This document shows, one piece after another, positions 63,121-64,000 of a DNA stretch of 64,000 nt (position 1 is the stretch's first letter; every line of letters begins with the position of its first letter). The notes beneath the pieces were generated by a model. The model ran no database searches. It was not told the origin of the DNA and saw only the letters and a program-made list of their open reading frames with translations. Position numbers and translations under genes: made by a program. Source of the DNA: Devosia nitrariae (GTDB lineage Bacteria > Pseudomonadota > Alphaproteobacteria > Rhizobiales > Devosiaceae); NCBI RefSeq assembly GCF_030160115.1, contig NZ_BSNS01000011.1, positions 434,001 to 498,000 on the forward strand, read 5' to 3'.

Positions 63121-64000
63121 ATGATCCAACAACCCTGGTACGTCGATGCCGTCATCTACGGTGTCGACATCGAGAAATTCGCCGATGGAAACGGGGACGG
63201 GATCGGCGATTTCATCGGTCTTGCCGAACGCCTGCCCTATATCGCCGAACTCGGCGTCACCTGCATTTGGCTGCTGCCGTTCTTCGGCTCGCCCGGGCGG
63301 GACAATGGGTACGACGTCAGTGACTACTACGCCATCCATCCGCATGTCGGCACGCGCGACGATTTCCTGTTCTTCCTGCATCGTGCCGGCGAACACGGCA
63401 TCCGCGTGATCATCGATCTGGTGGCCAACCACACCTCCAATGAGCATCCGTGGTTTCACGCGGCGCGCCGCGACGAGCACTCGCGTTACCGGGATTACTA
63501 CGTTTGGAGTCACGATCCGCCGCCGGTGGAACCCAATACCCACTCGATCTTTCCGGGCGAAGAGACGAGCGTCTGGACCTATGATGAGATCGCCAGGGCC
63601 TATTACTTCCATAAGTTTTACGACTTTCAGCCCGATCTCAATATGGCCAACCAGGAGGTGCGCGAGGAGATCCTACGTGTCATCGACTATTGGCTTTCGT
63701 TCGGCATCAGCGGCTTCCGCATTGATGCGGCACCCCTGATGATTTCAGACAACGGGCTGGAGCGTGCCAACCCCAGCGATCCGCACGGCGTGCTCCGTGA
63801 ACTGGCTCTTTATGTGCGCGAACGTCGCGACCAGGGGCTGCTCATCGGTGAGGTCAATATGCCCGCCGAAACGCTGCGCAACTATTTCGGTGACGGCGAT
63901 CAGCTCGGGCTGCTCTTCAATTTCTCCCTTGCCTGCTACATCTTTGCCGCGCTCGCCCGGCAGGATGCCGATCCGATCGTCCAGGCCCACAGCCTGCAGC
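63121..64000 (+). CDS. GH13 glycosidase, trehalose synthase-like (5' part only)
   Basis: The first 293 residues of an alpha-amylase-family enzyme running off the window. WYVDAVIYGVDIEKFADGNG resembles the start of trehalose synthase (TreS) and related GH13 proteins. Conserved regions are IIDLVANHTS, GFRIDAAP with nucleophile Asp202, and LIGEVN with acid/base Glu244. TreS interconverts maltose and trehalose; other GH13 glucosyltransferases are possible because the C-terminal half is missing. Confidence 0.9.
   Translation, partial: MIQQPWYVDAVIYGVDIEKFADGNGDGIGDFIGLAERLPYIAELGVTCIWLLPFFGSPGRDNGYDVSDYYAIHPHVGTRDDFLFFLHRAGEHGIRVIIDLVANHTSNEHPWFHAARRDEHSRYRDYYVWSHDPPPVEPNTHSIFPGEETSVWTYDEIARAYYFHKFYDFQPDLNMANQEVREEILRVIDYWLSFGISGFRIDAAPLMISDNGLERANPSDPHGVLRELALYVRERRDQGLLIGEVNMPAETLRNYFGDGDQLGLLFNFSLACYIFAALARQDADPIVQAHSLQ

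Overview
The window is GC-rich, densely packed bacterial chromosome. It most resembles an alphaproteobacterium of the order Hyphomicrobiales, perhaps a Devosia- or Pelagibacterium-like genus (inference from gene content, not proven). Supporting signs are the Ku/LigD pair, a cyanide-insensitive type cytochrome bd with its DUF2474 partner, TRAP and polyamine-type ABC transporters, an Agrobacterium-like alginate locus, dispersed palindromic repeats, and three exact GGAAC-N16/17-CGTT motifs matching the alphaproteobacterial EcfG general-stress promoter.

Layout. 0.1-6.7 kb: a three-gene MacAB-like export system with a Thr-rich secreted protein upstream, divergent from a NarL-type two-component pair. 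6.8-11.1 kb: a phosphonate-type ABC importer (phnC, phnD, two phnE) with a hexapeptide acyltransferase but no C-P lyase. 11.5-16.9 kb: a TRAP transporter whose membrane genes and binding protein are separated by an opposing two-component pair. 17.0-20.6 kb: non-homologous end joining (ku, ligD) behind an EcfG-like promoter. 20.9-24.0 kb: a YCII-type protein, a small secreted peptide, and cydAB plus DUF2474. 24.1-28.3 kb: divergent citrate synthase homologues, one with an N-terminal helix-turn-helix, sharing a palindromic operator region; then a frameshifted cytochrome c and a frameshifted acryloyl-CoA reductase-like gene.

28.7-39.1 kb: an alginate-oligosaccharide locus on one strand: GntR regulator, AlgS/M1/M2/Q-like ABC importer, PL15 exo-alginate lyase, SDR reductase, 2-hydroxyacid dehydrogenase and a TIM-barrel isomerase. 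39.1-47.4 kb: phosphoribosyltransferase, M20 amidohydrolase, nucleoside hydrolase, Trz/Mta-type deaminase and a polyamine-type ABC importer; together they suggest uptake and breakdown of a nucleoside-like compound.

47.6-61.2 kb: a large glycan-biosynthesis region. One arm (minus strand) carries ugd, an 87-residue conserved protein, a zinc dehydrogenase and a Gfo/Idh oxidoreductase, behind an EcfG-like promoter. The other arm (plus strand) is a tight eight-gene operon: a WbiB-like epimerase, an unusual glycosidase-epimerase fusion, a GT4 glycosyltransferase, three tandem CgeB-like glycosyltransferases, a UDP-glucuronate decarboxylase and a methyltransferase. This is the best candidate for an undescribed system: a stress-linked glycoside or surface glycan pathway. 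61.4-64.0 kb: small conserved proteins, a glyoxalase-fold protein, a frameshifted DUF2188 gene, and the start of a GH13 trehalose synthase-like gene behind a third EcfG-like promoter.
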